A stretch of 64,000 bases of DNA from Lichenostomus cassidix (lineage: Eukaryota; Chordata; Aves; Passeriformes; Meliphagidae): the NCBI GenBank assembly GCA_008360975.2, contig CM039193.1:20257389-20321388 (forward strand), given 5' to 3'. Below the pieces are notes generated by a model. That model was not told the origin of the DNA. It did not search any database and saw only the letters and a list, made by a program, of their open reading frames with translations. Below are positions 50,321 through 63,006 of this stretch, piece after piece; positions within the stretch are counted from its first letter, which is position 1; every line of letters starts with the position of its first letter. Both the position numbers and the translations under genes were made by a program.

Positions 50321-52139
50321 CTCCTGGTTATTGCAGCATGGCACTATGTCCCTTGGGCCATCCCATGCCTGTGTGTCAGCATCCCAAGCACCAGCCTGAG
50401 GTGTGGGTCACCATACCCTCAGAGTACGTGCCCTCCTGCCACCTTGGCTGCCTGGAGAAAGGGGCAGGAAGCACCAACACCACCCAGAAGCAACCCTTTG
50501 GTTTTGACATCTTAGAGTTTTTAAATGTGTTGTCCTTCCAAGCAAGGATAAGCCCCCAGCTAGAAATGGTGAGATGAAGATGGTACATTTTTTTGCCTCC
50601 TCTCCCTCCCTGAAAATACACAGGGATCTGCTTTGTGCTTGGAAATATTCTTAATACCTATTAAAAGTGAAATACCCAGGCAAGTGGAAAGGTGACTGAG
50701 GACACAGGAAGGGTTGGAGAGGGACAGAGAGCTGAGCTCAAAAAGGAAGCTGTGAGGCGACAGAACACACCACTTCCAAAGGTTTCCAGTGTGCTTCTCA
50801 GCCCCATGGGGATTTGGAAACCTCAGTCTCAGTGGATGGGATTTTTCCTTCATAGAAAGATGTGAAGCAAAATCCAGCTGTATGCAACCATTATGGATCA
50901 GGAATATTTAAGAGGCTTAGGCATCCTCTTTTTAACCTCCACTAGCAGCTTTTAAAATGAATTAGCTCAGAGCCCACAGAGGAAAAAATAACATCAGATC
51001 TCTCCCTTTCTGCTACTGCAGAGTGTTCAGCAGGGAGCAGCCACAGGGACCCAGCAGCACTGCCATTCCAGGCTGTCACTGGAGCTTGTGGTGCTGGGGA
51101 GTGTGAGGCACCACTGGATGGCAAAGAGCATTCTCTGGGCAAGGGCTGCAGGGCTGGAGCACTGTGAGACCTCCAGGGTAGCTAAAACCAGGACTTAAAA
51201 GGGAAAAAAAGCCACCCGAGTGTTATGAAATATTTTGCCATGGAAAAGAGATGATTTGACATAAATTGGGCCATGAGGACATGTCTCGCTAGTGATTTAT
51301 CCAGGCTTCAGGTGCAGTGGTACTCTGACTGCTGGCACCCAACCTCACCTGTTACCAGTTCATGAAGCACAGACTGAGTCTGAAAGGTTTTTGCTTTACT
51401 AGACATAATGTTAATAAAGATTTATCAACAGCACCATGACAGAAAGCTTTTCCTTGTGACCACAGTGTATAGTGGCCTGTGCTCCAAAATAGAAAGGGCG
51501 GCTCAGGATTCACCCAAAATGCTCTTTTATGCCAAAGCAGTGGCACTGAATTAACTGGAGCAGTGATGCCGCATACCTGTCTCGTCTCCTGCCTCTGATT
51601 TCTTTCCATTTAGCACAAGTAATACCCTTATGAAGTGGGTGAGATGAAGATAGAAATTACCCTCTCCCCTGAATCCTACAGTTTTGTAGTTTCATCAAGC
51701 TGTTGTTTCAATCACATCCATACCTTGGTGATGCCCACGATGCTCTGCACTGGTCCCTTCACCTGGCATGTGGCACGAGGCCACTCCTGCAGAGGCAGAG
51801 GTTTGGGGCACACTGCTCAGCACAGGCACAAGCACAGCCTCCTGGTAACACAGCTGCTCCTCTCCCCAGAGGGCCACAAACCAGTGGGAAAAGAGGGGAG
51901 CCTAGTTCCCACTCATCAGGGAGTCAGTCCACAGAAAGGCACAGGATGAAGCAGATCTCTCCTCCTGATCAAGTTATCTCAGCAATCCTCCTCCATGACC
52001 ACCCATGCCCTGTTCAACAGTATCCCATGCCAAGCTCTGGGGCTCCTCTTGCCCGCAAAGAGTCTTGCAGCAGGGGATGCAGTCCTGTCTGTGGGTCAGT
52101 GACGGCGCCTAAGGTTTCAAGTTGTGTCAGCCAAGATTT

Positions 52140-52362
52140 AGATTTGGTATTAGGAAAGATTTCTTCAGGTAAAGGGCTGTCCAGCCTTGGCAGAGGCTGC
52201 CCAGGGCAGTGGTGAGGTCATCATTCCTGGAAGTGTTTAAAAAACATACGGAAGTAGTACTTTAGGACATGGTTTAGTGGTGAACATGGTGGTGGTGCCA
52301 GATTGACCTCAATGATTTTAGAGGCCTTCTCCAGCATTAACAGTCTATGATGCTATGAATCT
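52140..52362 (+). mobile_element. CR1 LINE 3' fragment
   Basis: 'ggtattaggaaagatttctt', 'aggctgcccagggcagtgg' and 'cattcctggaagtgtttaa', with a degraded tail 'acagtctatgatgctatgaa'. Confidence 0.87.
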
Positions 52363-54639
52363 CCTGCTACAGCAACAAGTTCCTGTGGTGGGATTCTTAC
52401 TGCTCATACAGGCACCTGGGCCAGCAGTTCCCCCTTATCCAAAGGAACAGGCCAGTAACAAACCTGTCTGCATGCTTTTCCTTACATGAAGTCCCTTTTT
52501 GGGTGGTCAAAGTAGCACTTAAGCACAACTGTGTGTCGAAGTCCCTTTTCAGCAAGCAGCAGTGGGCTTCCAAGGTTTCATGGGCAGTGGCCCTTGGAAC
52601 TACCAAAATGACACAAAGTCCAGGATTAACCCAAAGACATAGAGTTCTTGAACTGATGAGGCCTGTTTAACTCCAGATCCCTAAACAAGCTAAGCAGAAA
52701 AACTGCAATTTTGAAAGCAGGTGAAAATGTTAAAAATCCTGACACAAATACCCAGAACAATTTAACCATGAGCCCAGGAGGGTCAATCAGCAGCCATGGG
52801 AGGGCAACAATGAAGGGGCACTTCTGGAAGAAAGAACAATGCATTAACGACAAGAAAAACAGCAGCGTACTTCTCTCAGATTTTATTTTAATTAAATCAC
52901 CAGCTTCACCCCATTAAAAAAAGAAATCCATTAATTTCTACAGGATTCAAGATGTATGTTCAGAGAAATTATTATAAGACATAGGACCTGTGAAGTGCAG
53001 CAAACTGATTCTTGGCAGCACAGCCAAGGCATGGCATAACATGGAGTAACATCTGTGCACACAGAACGGCGGGGAAAAATCATCCATGACAGCACATTTT
53101 GATCAAATACATTTTCAATTTATTACAGTATGGTAAAAATAATGAAAAATGAAAGAAACAAAAGGAGTAACTTTGCCTCAGCAAAGGCACTTTTAACTGC
53201 AAACTCCATCCGGCAGCTGTAAAACAGCCCACTGCATCTCAGAATGAATCATCACTTATTCCCACTCCGGCTCACAGGCACATCATCCTTCATCAAGTCC
53301 TTTAAATAGCAGTCTGGCTTTAAATGGAATTGTGCAAATTCATTGTAGGATCTATCACTTTGCTTCCCAGCTCTCTGCACACAGATGGTCCCTGTCACTC
53401 AGCCTTAACCATTTCCATGGCTCAGGCCAGTACCTGCACATCCTAGGTACCTGCACAGCCTAGGGTATCCCACTTGATAGGTCTTGTCCTGGGATTGAGA
53501 TAACCCTGACACTGCCACCAGGATAATCAGAGGCAGTTCAGCTTTACTTTAAATCAAAATGCCCATTCATTAAAAATACAACCAGGGAAGGAAGATTTTT
53601 GCTGGGTATCAGGAAGCCTTGGGGATCAAGAACCTGGAGCCCATGGCCCATAGCCTTCCCATTGGGATTCATGTGCAAATCACCCAGCAGCAAAGGGGGA
53701 CAGACTCTGGCAGGAGGCAGGAAGAACTGAGCAGGCAGGAGCCTATGGTTTCAGGACCTGCACATCCCACCCTCATGTCCTACCTGAGGATCACACCTAG
53801 CCCTCCAGGAGAGCATCCCTGCCCAGCAACCCTCTAGCTTCTTAGCCCAGAATGCCACTAAAGGCTCAATGCTGCATAGATAAGCAAAATGTTTTACTTC
53901 TTCAGTGAGTTGCACAAGGTGAGAGAGGGTACGTTGGAGACACGGCTGCATCTCCTTAGCTCCCCTACAATTCCTCCCTGCAGCATGAGAACCACAGTGT
54001 TCACAAGGATGGCCTCCACCCTCTGCATGAAGGGTGGGTGTCCTGCAACCCAGCCAGGACAACTGCCCTGCACAAAAAGTGAAGCACATTTATAAATAAA
54101 TACCAGCACAGTTTCCACAGTGAAGGCCAAGCTATTCTTGGCTTGCCAGGGAAACTGGAATTCTGCAGCTAAGCAGCATCATCCAAGATCCTGTTTGATT
54201 TATTCCCAAGTCCTGTTTGCCCAGAAGGACCTGACTCCCATGCAGGTGCACATGTGCTTCCTCCAGGAGCTGAAAATGGAATTATCATTGTCCATATGTG
54301 TTGCATAGATGTGCTTGCACAGAGGCAAGCTCCCGAAAAGAAAAAGATTCTAAGAAAAAGACTCTCCCAACCTATGCACATGCCAATTTTATACGCAGCC
54401 TGACTTTCCCTGTTCAAATTAATAACTGGCACTAATAAAGGAACAGATAATTTTCTATTCTTTGCTGTTTAGGTCCTTCATCCCTTCAATACCGGGATGA
54501 ACCAAGACTCACTTTTTCTTTCTCCTTCCAGCTCTAACCCTTGGCACAGCTCATTCTGGCTCAGTTTTTTCCCTGAGAGACACCCTCATCTCAAGGAACC
54601 TAAGGAAGGGAGGAAATTACAGCCCTAGCCATAGTAAAC

Positions 54640-54755
54640 TTCCCTTTATCATTCTGGGAAGGTGTTCTTCCCTGTGAGGGTAAGAAGGCCCTGGCAGAGG
54701 TTGCCCAGAGAAGCTGTTGCTTCCCCATCCCTGGAAGTGGCCTTTGGAAGCATCC
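54640..54755 (+). mobile_element. CR1 LINE fragment facing a second CR1
   Basis: 'ggtgttcttccctgtgaggg', 'ggccctggcagaggttgccc' and 'ttccccatccctggaagtgg' read as CR1 sense on the plus strand. It abuts a minus-strand CR1 body to its right. Confidence 0.75.
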
Positions 54756-55137
54756 TTTGGAAACTCTCTAATGTCTTTATTGTATTGTGGTGCCCCAAAC
54801 TGCCCCCAGCACCTGACGTGAGGCCAACCCAGTGCAGATGAGAGCAGGACAGTCCCCTCCCTGGCCTGGCCAGCCATGCTGGGCCTGGTGCCCCCAAGAC
54901 ATGGATGGCCCTCCTGCCTGCCAGGGCACTCACATTCAACTTTCCACTGACCAGGACCTCCAGGTCCCTTTCCATGGTGCTGCTTTCCAGTATCTCCTTC
55001 CCCAGTCTGTCCATACATCCAGGGGTGTCCCATCCCAGGTACAGAATCAGGTACTTTCCCTTGTTGAACTTCTTTGAGTTGGTGATTGCCCAGTCCTCTA
55101 ATTTGTCCAGGTCTCTCTGCAGAGCCTCCCTTCACTT
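54756..55137 (-). mobile_element. CR1 LINE body fragment
   Basis: Read on the minus strand: 'ggctctgcagagagacctgg', 'agaagttcaacaagggaaag', 'ctgcactgggttggcctcac' and 'gggcagtttggggcaccaca', which is the CR1 region upstream of the 3' tail. The tail itself is missing from this orientation. Confidence 0.88.
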
Positions 55138-55880
55138 CACTGGGAAATGGAAAGCTAAAAAAATCTGAACATTTTTCTTGGTAGTCTGAAGTGCTTCAGG
55201 TTAGACATTCTAGTCCCTGGAATACCCCATAGGCTGGGAACCAGCCTGCACTGGCTCCAGGGCATTCAAACCAGGGCCAGCAGCTAAATGTGACCTGGAA
55301 TAAGGCAGGCTGGGATGAGGCACCAACAGGGAATCAGAAGACATAGTGAATACAAGGCAGGCATAAAGGGAACTGGCCCCCATAAACTTTTCACAGGTGC
55401 CAGTGCCCACCTGAGCTCAGGCAGTGACTATAAAGGATCTAGACAAAACAGAATTCTGAGATGGAGATCCACTTCTTAGTAAGGCTTTGAGTGTATGTGT
55501 TTAAGTGCTTTTCTTAAATTAATTTTCACAAAAGACAGGCCAGCATTCTTCAAACAGTTGTGATTCCTCATTCCAGTACAGAAAATACACATGCAAACAT
55601 GGCTTCAAACCCATGCTCAGTTAGGAGATTGTTTTAAAGCTTGTATTAAAAATATTTTTATACAAATGATAAATACTTTAAAATAAGCATTTACAAAAAT
55701 AAACAATCCATTCCCACAAGGAAGGGCATTTATAGCTGAAATTCTGAACACATTTGAAGGCAAGGCAATTATTGATGATGCTAGTTAATAAAATCTTTGG
55801 TATGAGTATAGGACAATAATGTTTATGCATCGTTGGCTTCGTTTGGCCACTGTACAGACAAGTGAAGAGACGGCGCTTCC

Positions 55881-55993
55881 TTAATTTCTTGATATGTCTT
55901 CCAAATACAACATACAAATATTTCTAACATGTCTTCCTATGATAATAGGAGAAAAGCCCAAGATTCTCCTGGCTCTTCCTATGACTTGCGTTT
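55881..55993 (-). CDS. CARD19: CARD19 last coding exon with stop
   Basis: Acceptor ctgttttag|AAACG. It encodes TQVIGRARRILGFSPIIIGR, then HVRNICMLYLEDISRN, and TAA (plus-strand position 55881-55883). The RRxLGFSPxII and RHV motifs match the human C-terminus; the last 12 residues are divergent. The 3'UTR continues to lower coordinates; I saw no convincing AATAAA close to the stop on this strand. Confidence 0.92.
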
Positions 55994-58900
55994 CTAAAAC
56001 AGAATGAAGATGAAAGGAAAAAGTGAACACATTTAAGTTTCATTTTAGCTAGGAAGCAGCACCTGCAAAAAATAAAAATCAATCGAATGCAACTAGAGGA
56101 AAGTCCGCTTCCTTCAATTTGTAGAAATCAGCTGCCAAGAGAGACAAACAATGAATCTGTTCAGATTAATTGCTGCAAGTTCAGACAGAATGAGAAGATT
56201 GGTCAGTTAGGGAAGGGGGCAGCTTCCCACCTGAACACAGCACTGGATGATGTGGAGCAGGTGACTGTCAGGTGGCAGGCAGAGCACAGGGACAGCTGTA
56301 GCTGCTTGGACTCAGCAAATCCAGCCAGCATTCTCTAGCCTTGACACTAGCCAAGCTTCCACCAGCTCCCAAGGGGTGTGGGAGCCAGAAGGTTTGGGTC
56401 TGTCTCATGACTGCTGGGAATCATGACCCATTGCTATAGCAACAGGAGCTCACGTGACTACTGTCTTTAAAAAGAGCCCCTATTTGTGGCATCCTCTGTA
56501 GACAAAATATCCATTATTTATACCTCAGCATGTCTACTGTGCAATTTGTATCCTGAGCTCATTAATGAATGATGACACCTTGACCCACTCTGTTAAGGAG
56601 CCCAGCTCATTCCATCCCTGCTGAGGGAAGGCAGCCAAGAGATGCCCCTGAGTAGCTCACCTGAGTTACAGCAATACCAGAACAGGGCCAGGCCGGCAGC
56701 CACACTGAAACAGGCAAGGAAAAACACTGGGCCTAGAGAAAATGGGAAAGGAAACACTTTAAGACAGAACAGGGCAGAAGTTTAGCTCAGTTCATAAATC
56801 ATCAATTACTATCAACATGCATAATTAACCATATTCAAATGAAGCTAACACATTCAAAACTCTATGTTCTGTGGCTAATGTACTATGAAGCACATTTATT
56901 TAACTGCAATTACTTTTTACTACAGTTGCTTTGTCACCATTCCCTGTTTCCCTCTGCTCATCTGGCTACAGCCTACGGAATTTAAGGAAAAGTTTCCTTA
57001 AATGTTTCCTGACTCTGAAACTTTGTGCAACCCACCCTTTAAACACTAAACAAACAAGCCCCAGGCTGTTGGGCCTCCCCCACAGCCAGGCACTTCACTC
57101 CATACACAGCCCTAGGCCCTGCTCAGGGGAAGAGGCCACAGCCCTCAGAAGTACATTTTTAGGGTTGTTTTTTTTTTTAATTCCCCGCAAACTTTCCACA
57201 AACTCCACTTTCTGGCAAGAGCAAATATTCCCGTTCATGTTCACAATTCTCTTGGGGGCTGAAATGAAGAGCCACATGTGCACCTAAACCAAATCTCCCC
57301 CTGGAAATTGCCTACCTGGAATTACACACAGTTTAATGGTGATGGTCAGTACTGATGTTCAATAAAACCTTTCTAATTCATACTTATCCACTGACAAAAC
57401 AGAATAAATATTTATATCTGCTTCTTTATTACCTAATATTCTATTTGTATTTATTATCTCACTAGAAACAGAGATACAATTAAACTACACCTATCAATTT
57501 AAGGACAAGTATACTTAAAGCCTCAACAAATTCCTGGAGCTGACTGCATGGACACTGGAGATATGTCCATGGACACATGGACAAGGACACTGGAGAAACA
57601 GCAAAGGAGCAAGGATTTGGTTGCTCCTTGGCATGGAGGGGGGCAACTGGCCAAACAATCTCTAGTCTGAGGTCAGCTCAGAAAAAAAAAAATTACTTCA
57701 ATTTCTTATTTCCAAGTACTTTCTCTGTTCATCCTGCATTGTTACACTGCAGACAGCAACAGCAATGTGAAAAGTCTGAACAGCAATTTGGTTCAATATT
57801 CAGAGAAGCACCACCACAGACAAACATACGTCGAGTTAAACAGTGTTTCTCCTCCTTATTTCACTTTTCTCTCAGGAAACTGGAAAAAAGGCTTAATTCA
57901 TAGAAAGTGTTTCGAATCTCTCATTATTGTATCTAAATACCTAAATAAACTACTAAACTTAAATTATACAATAGTTCATTATAAATTGTGAGAACTCTTC
58001 ATCTTTCTTTCAAATCTTCCTTTTCAAAATATCCTGCCATGAATAAAATATTTGTGTCTGTAATCTGGCATTGAACAGAGGAAGGTGAAAATAATTAATA
58101 TGTTTTCCTAAGGAAAATATATTTAAGCTTTTCCTTCCCTTCTGTCATTGCTTTGAAATAATTTCTAGTTAAACAGAGAGCTTAAAAAAATTTAAAAATT
58201 GAAATTCATCTCAAGAAGTTATTGATGGCCTTATGCAAAATGACAGTGGCAGCTGAATAGACCTTACTGTTCAAGCATTGAAGAAATCACAGGAAATTAA
58301 CAGTTTAGCTGTAATAGTGTAAGTAATACCATTGTAAATATTGATTAAACTCTATAGTCTCTTTAATTTCCTGGCACTGATTTCCTCAACAGTAGCTCAG
58401 TACATTTTCCTCCATTAATTCTACTTAACTTGTGACAGTAAAGACATCATAAGCCAAAATAGTTGTTACATGAAGTGCAAATTACATTATATAATAAATT
58501 GCATCATAATCTGCAAAGCCATTCCATCCGGTGACACTGTATGATTTATTTACCCCTGTCATTTAGCATATATTGCTCCTTGTCAGTGTCTATCTCTGTG
58601 GGATCTGGGGTTTCTAGAAATAAAAGCAACACATGAAAAGTTAGTACCCAGCTCAAGCAAACAAACATAATCAGCACATGCAAAATGGTGCAAAACAACA
58701 TATTTCAGAAAAATAGCCAAAGTTGACATAAAGTATTATCCCCTCCAATGGTAAATCATTGCTAGAATTAAAGCTGCACTGATAAAAGACATGTGTTCAT
58801 CAAAAGATATAGGCACAGAGTCATCTGAATGCAGCTACAAATAGCTGCAGTTCCACTTCTGATCTGCTTAAGCATTGAACACACAAATAACATTACACTT

Positions 58901-61900
58901 GTTTCCTGAGTCAGGAAGGCAGGTCATAATCCTTTCACAATGCCAGCAATTTTCATTGTAATAGATACAAACTATTTGTTAACAGATCCACTAATCTGAA
59001 AACACCTCTGTAACATAATGTATCACCATTCTTTGCTCCTGAGCAAATCTCTGGGCATTGATGTATTTAACAGGTAGAGCACATAGAAAAAACTTATTGG
59101 TGTAGATTATTTACTAAATGCAGGTCTCAGCTGGAGACATGCACAGCTTCTTTAAAATTCTGTAGGTTCTACATGCTAACATATGGCACAAGTAATTTTG
59201 GCGTCTATCTTTCTGCAAGTTCTAATAAAAAAAGGAGGTTAAGCCTTAAGGTTTGGCCTTAAGAGAAAGTGTTCAGTAGTTTCCACTCTGGACAGAAAGA
59301 CCCTTTCAGAGCTGCCTTTGCCACACAGATTTGGAGATCACACTGTCTGCAGAACAGGAATGCACAGCTGTCACCAGACATGGCAGAGACATTCCATAAC
59401 ACATCACCAATCTGCAAAACAACCACTTTAGCCAAACATTTCTGTGGTCATAGAGTCACAGAATCATAAAGGTTGGGAAAGACCTCTAAGATCACCAAGT
59501 CCAACCATCAAAGGGTTAAGAGGGTTAAAAAAGGAAAGGAAAAAAGATAAGCCACTTGAAATTTGGCTGTCAATAGAGAAGAATTTAAGACTGATCAGTT
59601 TCAACTGCTCTCCTTTTTCTACATGACACCTGGATCTAGGAGAGGTGCCTCGAAAACTGCCCTGTCCACCCAGGCAGCGAGAGATGAACATCCATCTCCC
59701 CTGCTAAGGATGTCCCTCTCCATGAGGAAATGGGGCATGGCACTGGAGCAAAACAGAAGCATCTGGAGCATTTTGCTGTGAAACCTGAGAGTCACCGAAG
59801 CAGCAATGATCGCTGCAAAGCCTCCATGAGCACTGTGTGCCCCTGGCAGCCTCACCCAGCCTGCCCTGCTTTGAGGGGCTCGTGTCCTCCTTGAAAATTC
59901 CAGCTAGGAAATCCTCACACTGCACAGGAGTGTGCCACTTCTACTACTGCGTGAGGATGATCTGAGCCCTTATGTTTCTAGTCTATGTCAGCATGGAGAG
60001 AAATAAAAACATTTTCTGAGTCAATTGGAAATTCCCATTTTTTTCAACAGTTGCGAGGCTGCCCACACCGTGTGCCTTATCCTCCCTCTAGTGGGAATGT
60101 TCAGACATTACTAGACATTTCACTGGCAATTTACATTTCAGGCAAAGAAATTTTGTTCTAGCACAAACTTCAAAGCTGTTTTAAAAATGAAAAATAAATA
60201 TTTGAAATTATTTCCTCTGTAGAAAAAAATCTGTCCTATATATAGCTGCATGTAATCTATTACAGAATTCCGTCCTGGCCGTGGTTCATCTATGCCCTCA
60301 TCAGTAATTTCTCCAGGTGTTTGTAATGTTGCTTGTTTCAGCTCGATCTGCATTTAGAACAAAATCCCCCTGTTGGGGATTCTTCTTTTTCTTCCCATTT
60401 ACAATTGTAGTGGCAATTCTGTAAATGCTTTGTGCTAAATTTAACAACTACAGCTAAGAGTATTGTAGAATGAGAGCATGGTTTCAGTTGGAAAAGAACT
60501 TAAAGACCATCCAGTTCCAACCCCCTGCCACGGCCAGGGACACCTTCCACTGACCAGGGTGCCCAGGACCCCACAGACCTTGGCCTTGAACAGTCCACAG
60601 AGCACTTCCAAGGAGTAACATTCCAGTAACGAACTGTGTGTGTTGGAGGTCTGAAGGATAATGGCTTTAATACAGAAAATGTCCAACTTCACTTAAATGA
60701 GAAGTTACTTCTCATATTGAAAAAGGAGCTTTTCCTGCAGAATGAAAGTGGTTTTTTAGCTTAAAAAGCTGCACAGATGTTTCTTGACCATTCAATCCAG
60801 AAATGCAGACATTTGTTTTAATTACATAACCCTAAGAAGCAACAAGCATACTAACACAATCATCTCAATATTTCTTTCTCAGGTCAACAGAAAGAAACTG
60901 CAGAACCTCAGCACACAGTAATGTTTTAACTCAGTTCTTTAAATTATTCTTATCCTTCTAAGGATGAGTGTACCAAGATAACAGAGAATTTAATGACTTT
61001 TGATAGTTACTGAAGTCCCTTTGCAGCAGCAGCAAAACAGTTTTCAGGTGCCGCAAGGAGCTGTATGTTTAACATGAAGCACTTCTAGCACAGGTATTTG
61101 CTATGCATAGTCTGAATATGAGAAACCCTAACCCTGCCTACTTGTAGCTGCCTACTCAGCTACCCTACCTGAGGAGAGCTCGGTGTCATCATGTAAATCA
61201 TGTGCAAGGATGAGCATGTTTCACTAGCTAAAAGTGAAAACATCCCACAGACCCTATCTAAGTCTCCTTGTAAAGATACATTTTCAAAAATGGCTTGCAG
61301 AAGGTGCTACTGAACATTTAAAAAGCTTCAACTCTTAAACATCAAAACAGCCTTGAAATTTTATTCCTAGTGACTACACTAAGACTTCTCAATCTGCTCT
61401 TAATTCATAAAGGCTGTCTGCTAACTTCTAGTCGGCCTGGCAGAAAAACCTGTTTCTTGAGCTCTACCAAAGTAAAAATGATAGATTAAGATAATTTGAT
61501 TGAAGAGCCTGTTCCCCAAAGTACACAACTTCTGCAAGGTGAACATCAGATCAAAGCACTGCCTTCAAGCTGCTGCGAGGCTCAATCAATTGGGATTAGG
61601 GCTCAACTGAGATTCTGAGGCAGGATGGGCCCAGACTTCCCGAGTTCAAAAGGGTTCAGGTATGGATGTGGGTAACTCTGCAGCCTCTCTGTGCAGGCAG
61701 GAAAATGGTCTGCCACCACTTTGTGCTGGGTAGATACAAACTGGTCCTTCAAAATGAAAGGCAAAATTAAGGTAATTACAATTTTACATTAAATTTTCAC
61801 TGCATAAATAAAAGAGGCCAACCTACAGACTTTTGGAGTAATGGTTTGAATGCCACTGGAGTTTGCCTCACATCTGTAATTTCCCCTGGCACCTAATGGA

Positions 61901-63006
61901 GGTTCTTTCAACTAGAAATCAACTGACTAATGAAGCATTAGTGCTGGTAGATACTTCATAAGGATTTCTTAAACTGATGCTTCCTTAGGTAAATGTGGGA
62001 GCTTTCCCTCAAACTCTTTAAGTAATTTCAGTATGGGATGCCTGAATGTATTTCCCATACACTTGGAACAGTGTTCCCTGTGTTTCTTAGGTAGGGGGAG
62101 AAAGAAGATGACTATATAGCAGCAAGCATTATCCCACGTTGGCAAGTCAGGCTTGAAACCTTTTCTTAAAGAAATGAGGTCCTTTACAGTACAGAATCAA
62201 ACTGGTTTGAGCCTCAGTCCTTCTGAATGGCATACAAGTGTATTTGGGGGACAGTTTTATGGATGTCAATCAGGTCTGTCAGCTCCACAAAACAAGTCCT
62301 AAGTGATTTTAATACCATAGTCCATCAGTGCAAGGGCCTATGAGCGTGTGCTTCATGTTAAACTAGACACAACAAGGACATTTATGGATTGAGGGAAAGC
62401 CAAGGTTCTGGGTCAGCAGACTTTTAAGCTTAACAAATTAGAGATTTGTAATGTTTCTCCTGTGCTATAAGACAGAATAAACACAGAGGAAATAAATAAG
62501 CCATTATGTAGCAATGGTTATGAAAGAGAAGCTGCAATTCATGGGAGTTATATAGCTGTCTGACATGTTGCACTTAAACTGTTTTAAAGATGTATTCCAT
62601 ATTTCAAAACAATCAAAGAGTTTTGCCCACACTAATCACAAATAACAAGAAGTCAAATCCCCTTACAGCTTTTGGAAAACTCAAGTCAGACGGAATTAAG
62701 GTATACTCCAAAAATTATTTAAGTAACTAGTTTATTTATATTATTTATAATCTGTTTAGGTTGTTTAAATAACCTAAACCACATCTGAAATGAGGTTTTG
62801 TAATATACTGGTGAGGAAATGCACAACTCAATCAACTTACAAATCAACTTACTCAAGATTTTCCTGCTTGGCAGGTCATTAAACAGCTGTTCAGCATTGA
62901 TCTGCAAAGCCCTGTAAAACTCCTGACAGTGTCTGTCTCCTTTCTTTTGGAGGTGTTTTAACAGATCTGAGAGTCTGGTATGGAGCGATGCCCTTGGATT
63001 CCTGAA
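55881..63006 (-). CDS. CARD19: CARD19 (BinCARD), 3' four coding exons; 5' end outside the window
   Basis: Exons 63006-62853, 58613-58554, 56732-56661 and 55993-55881 (all minus strand) join in phase to 132 residues plus stop, matching in length the human segment from the FRNPKAS motif to the end. CARD19 is a caspase-recruitment-domain protein reported to bind BCL10; its membrane-anchored isoform is mitochondrial. The first exon here carries the second half of the CARD (FRNPRASLHTRLSDLLKHLQ, then DRHCQEFYRAL). The next two exons hold a polar linker with TEID and NDRG and a hydrophobic anchor. The last exon encodes RRILGFSPIII, then GRHV, and a short tail. Splice phases agree at every junction. 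The exon(s) with the CARD N-terminal half and the start codon were not found up to 64000 and must lie to the right. Confidence 0.93.
55994..56660 (-). other. CARD19: CARD19 intron between anchor exon and last exon
   Basis: A 667-bp GT-AG intron. It has no recognised repeat or additional exon. Confidence 0.85.
56661..56732 (-). CDS. CARD19: CARD19 membrane-anchor exon (72 bp)
   Basis: Acceptor ttctctag|GCCC; donor CTCAG|gtgagc. It encodes a hydrophobic run of about 20 residues (VFFLACFSVAAGLALFWYCC), equivalent to the human C-terminal transmembrane anchor with its AAGLAL core. Phase joins both neighbours exactly. Confidence 0.92.
56733..58553 (-). other. CARD19: CARD19 intron before the anchor exon
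   Basis: A 1.8-kb intron. It has an AT-rich body and no recognised CR1. The open frames within it (for example near 56931-57287) resemble nothing known. Confidence 0.8.
58554..58613 (-). CDS. CARD19: CARD19 linker exon (60 bp)
   Basis: Acceptor tttatttctag|AAACC; donor AGGG|gtaaat. With one base from the preceding exon it encodes KTPDPTEIDTDKEQYMLNDR and the first base of Gly. This aligns with the human linker at TEID/TELD and NDRG/SNRG. It is a small exon, recognised by phase continuity and these motifs. Confidence 0.85.
59449..59515 (-). mobile_element. Short CR1 tail in a CARD19 intron
   Basis: 'catagagtcacagaatcata', 'aaggttgggaaagacctcta', 'agatcaccaagtccaacca'. About 65 bp. Confidence 0.9.
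60470..60610 (-). mobile_element. CR1 tail in a CARD19 intron
   Basis: 'agaatgagagcatggtttc', 'agttggaaaagaacttaaag', 'ccccctgccacggccaggga' and 'cttggccttgaacagtcca'. Confidence 0.9.
62853..63006 (-). CDS. CARD19: CARD19 exon with C-terminal half of the CARD
   Basis: Acceptor (minus strand) ctcttacag|TTC, phase 0; donor CTTGA|gtaagt, phase 1. Length is 154 bp. It encodes FRNPRASLHTRLSDLL, the KKGDRHCQEFYRAL helix, and DLPSRKIL. The spacing of R/L/Y/C residues follows the human protein closely, including the Cys in HCQEF. Confidence 0.94.

Larger units (their letters stand above)
36976..55880. other. Convergent interval between NINJ1 and CARD19
   Basis: It contains the 3'UTRs of both genes, of unknown length, and at least eight CR1 fragments, more per kilobase than elsewhere in the window. 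It also has an AT-rich duplicated block (45990-46166), a 53-bp tandem duplication (48879-48984) and microsatellites. No independent gene was recognised. The longest open frames (43435-44046 minus, 47396-48025 plus) are inside CR1. Confidence 0.7.
58614..62852 (-). other. CARD19: CARD19 intron after the CARD exon (4.2 kb)
   Basis: The intron holds two short minus-strand CR1 tails (59449-59515 and 60470-60610). The rest is unique, AT-rich sequence with no recognised exon. Confidence 0.8.

Noticed and set aside
58554..58604. Alternative acceptor nine bases further into the CARD19 linker exon
   Set aside because: It keeps the frame but has a poorer pyrimidine tract and would drop three residues that align with the human linker.
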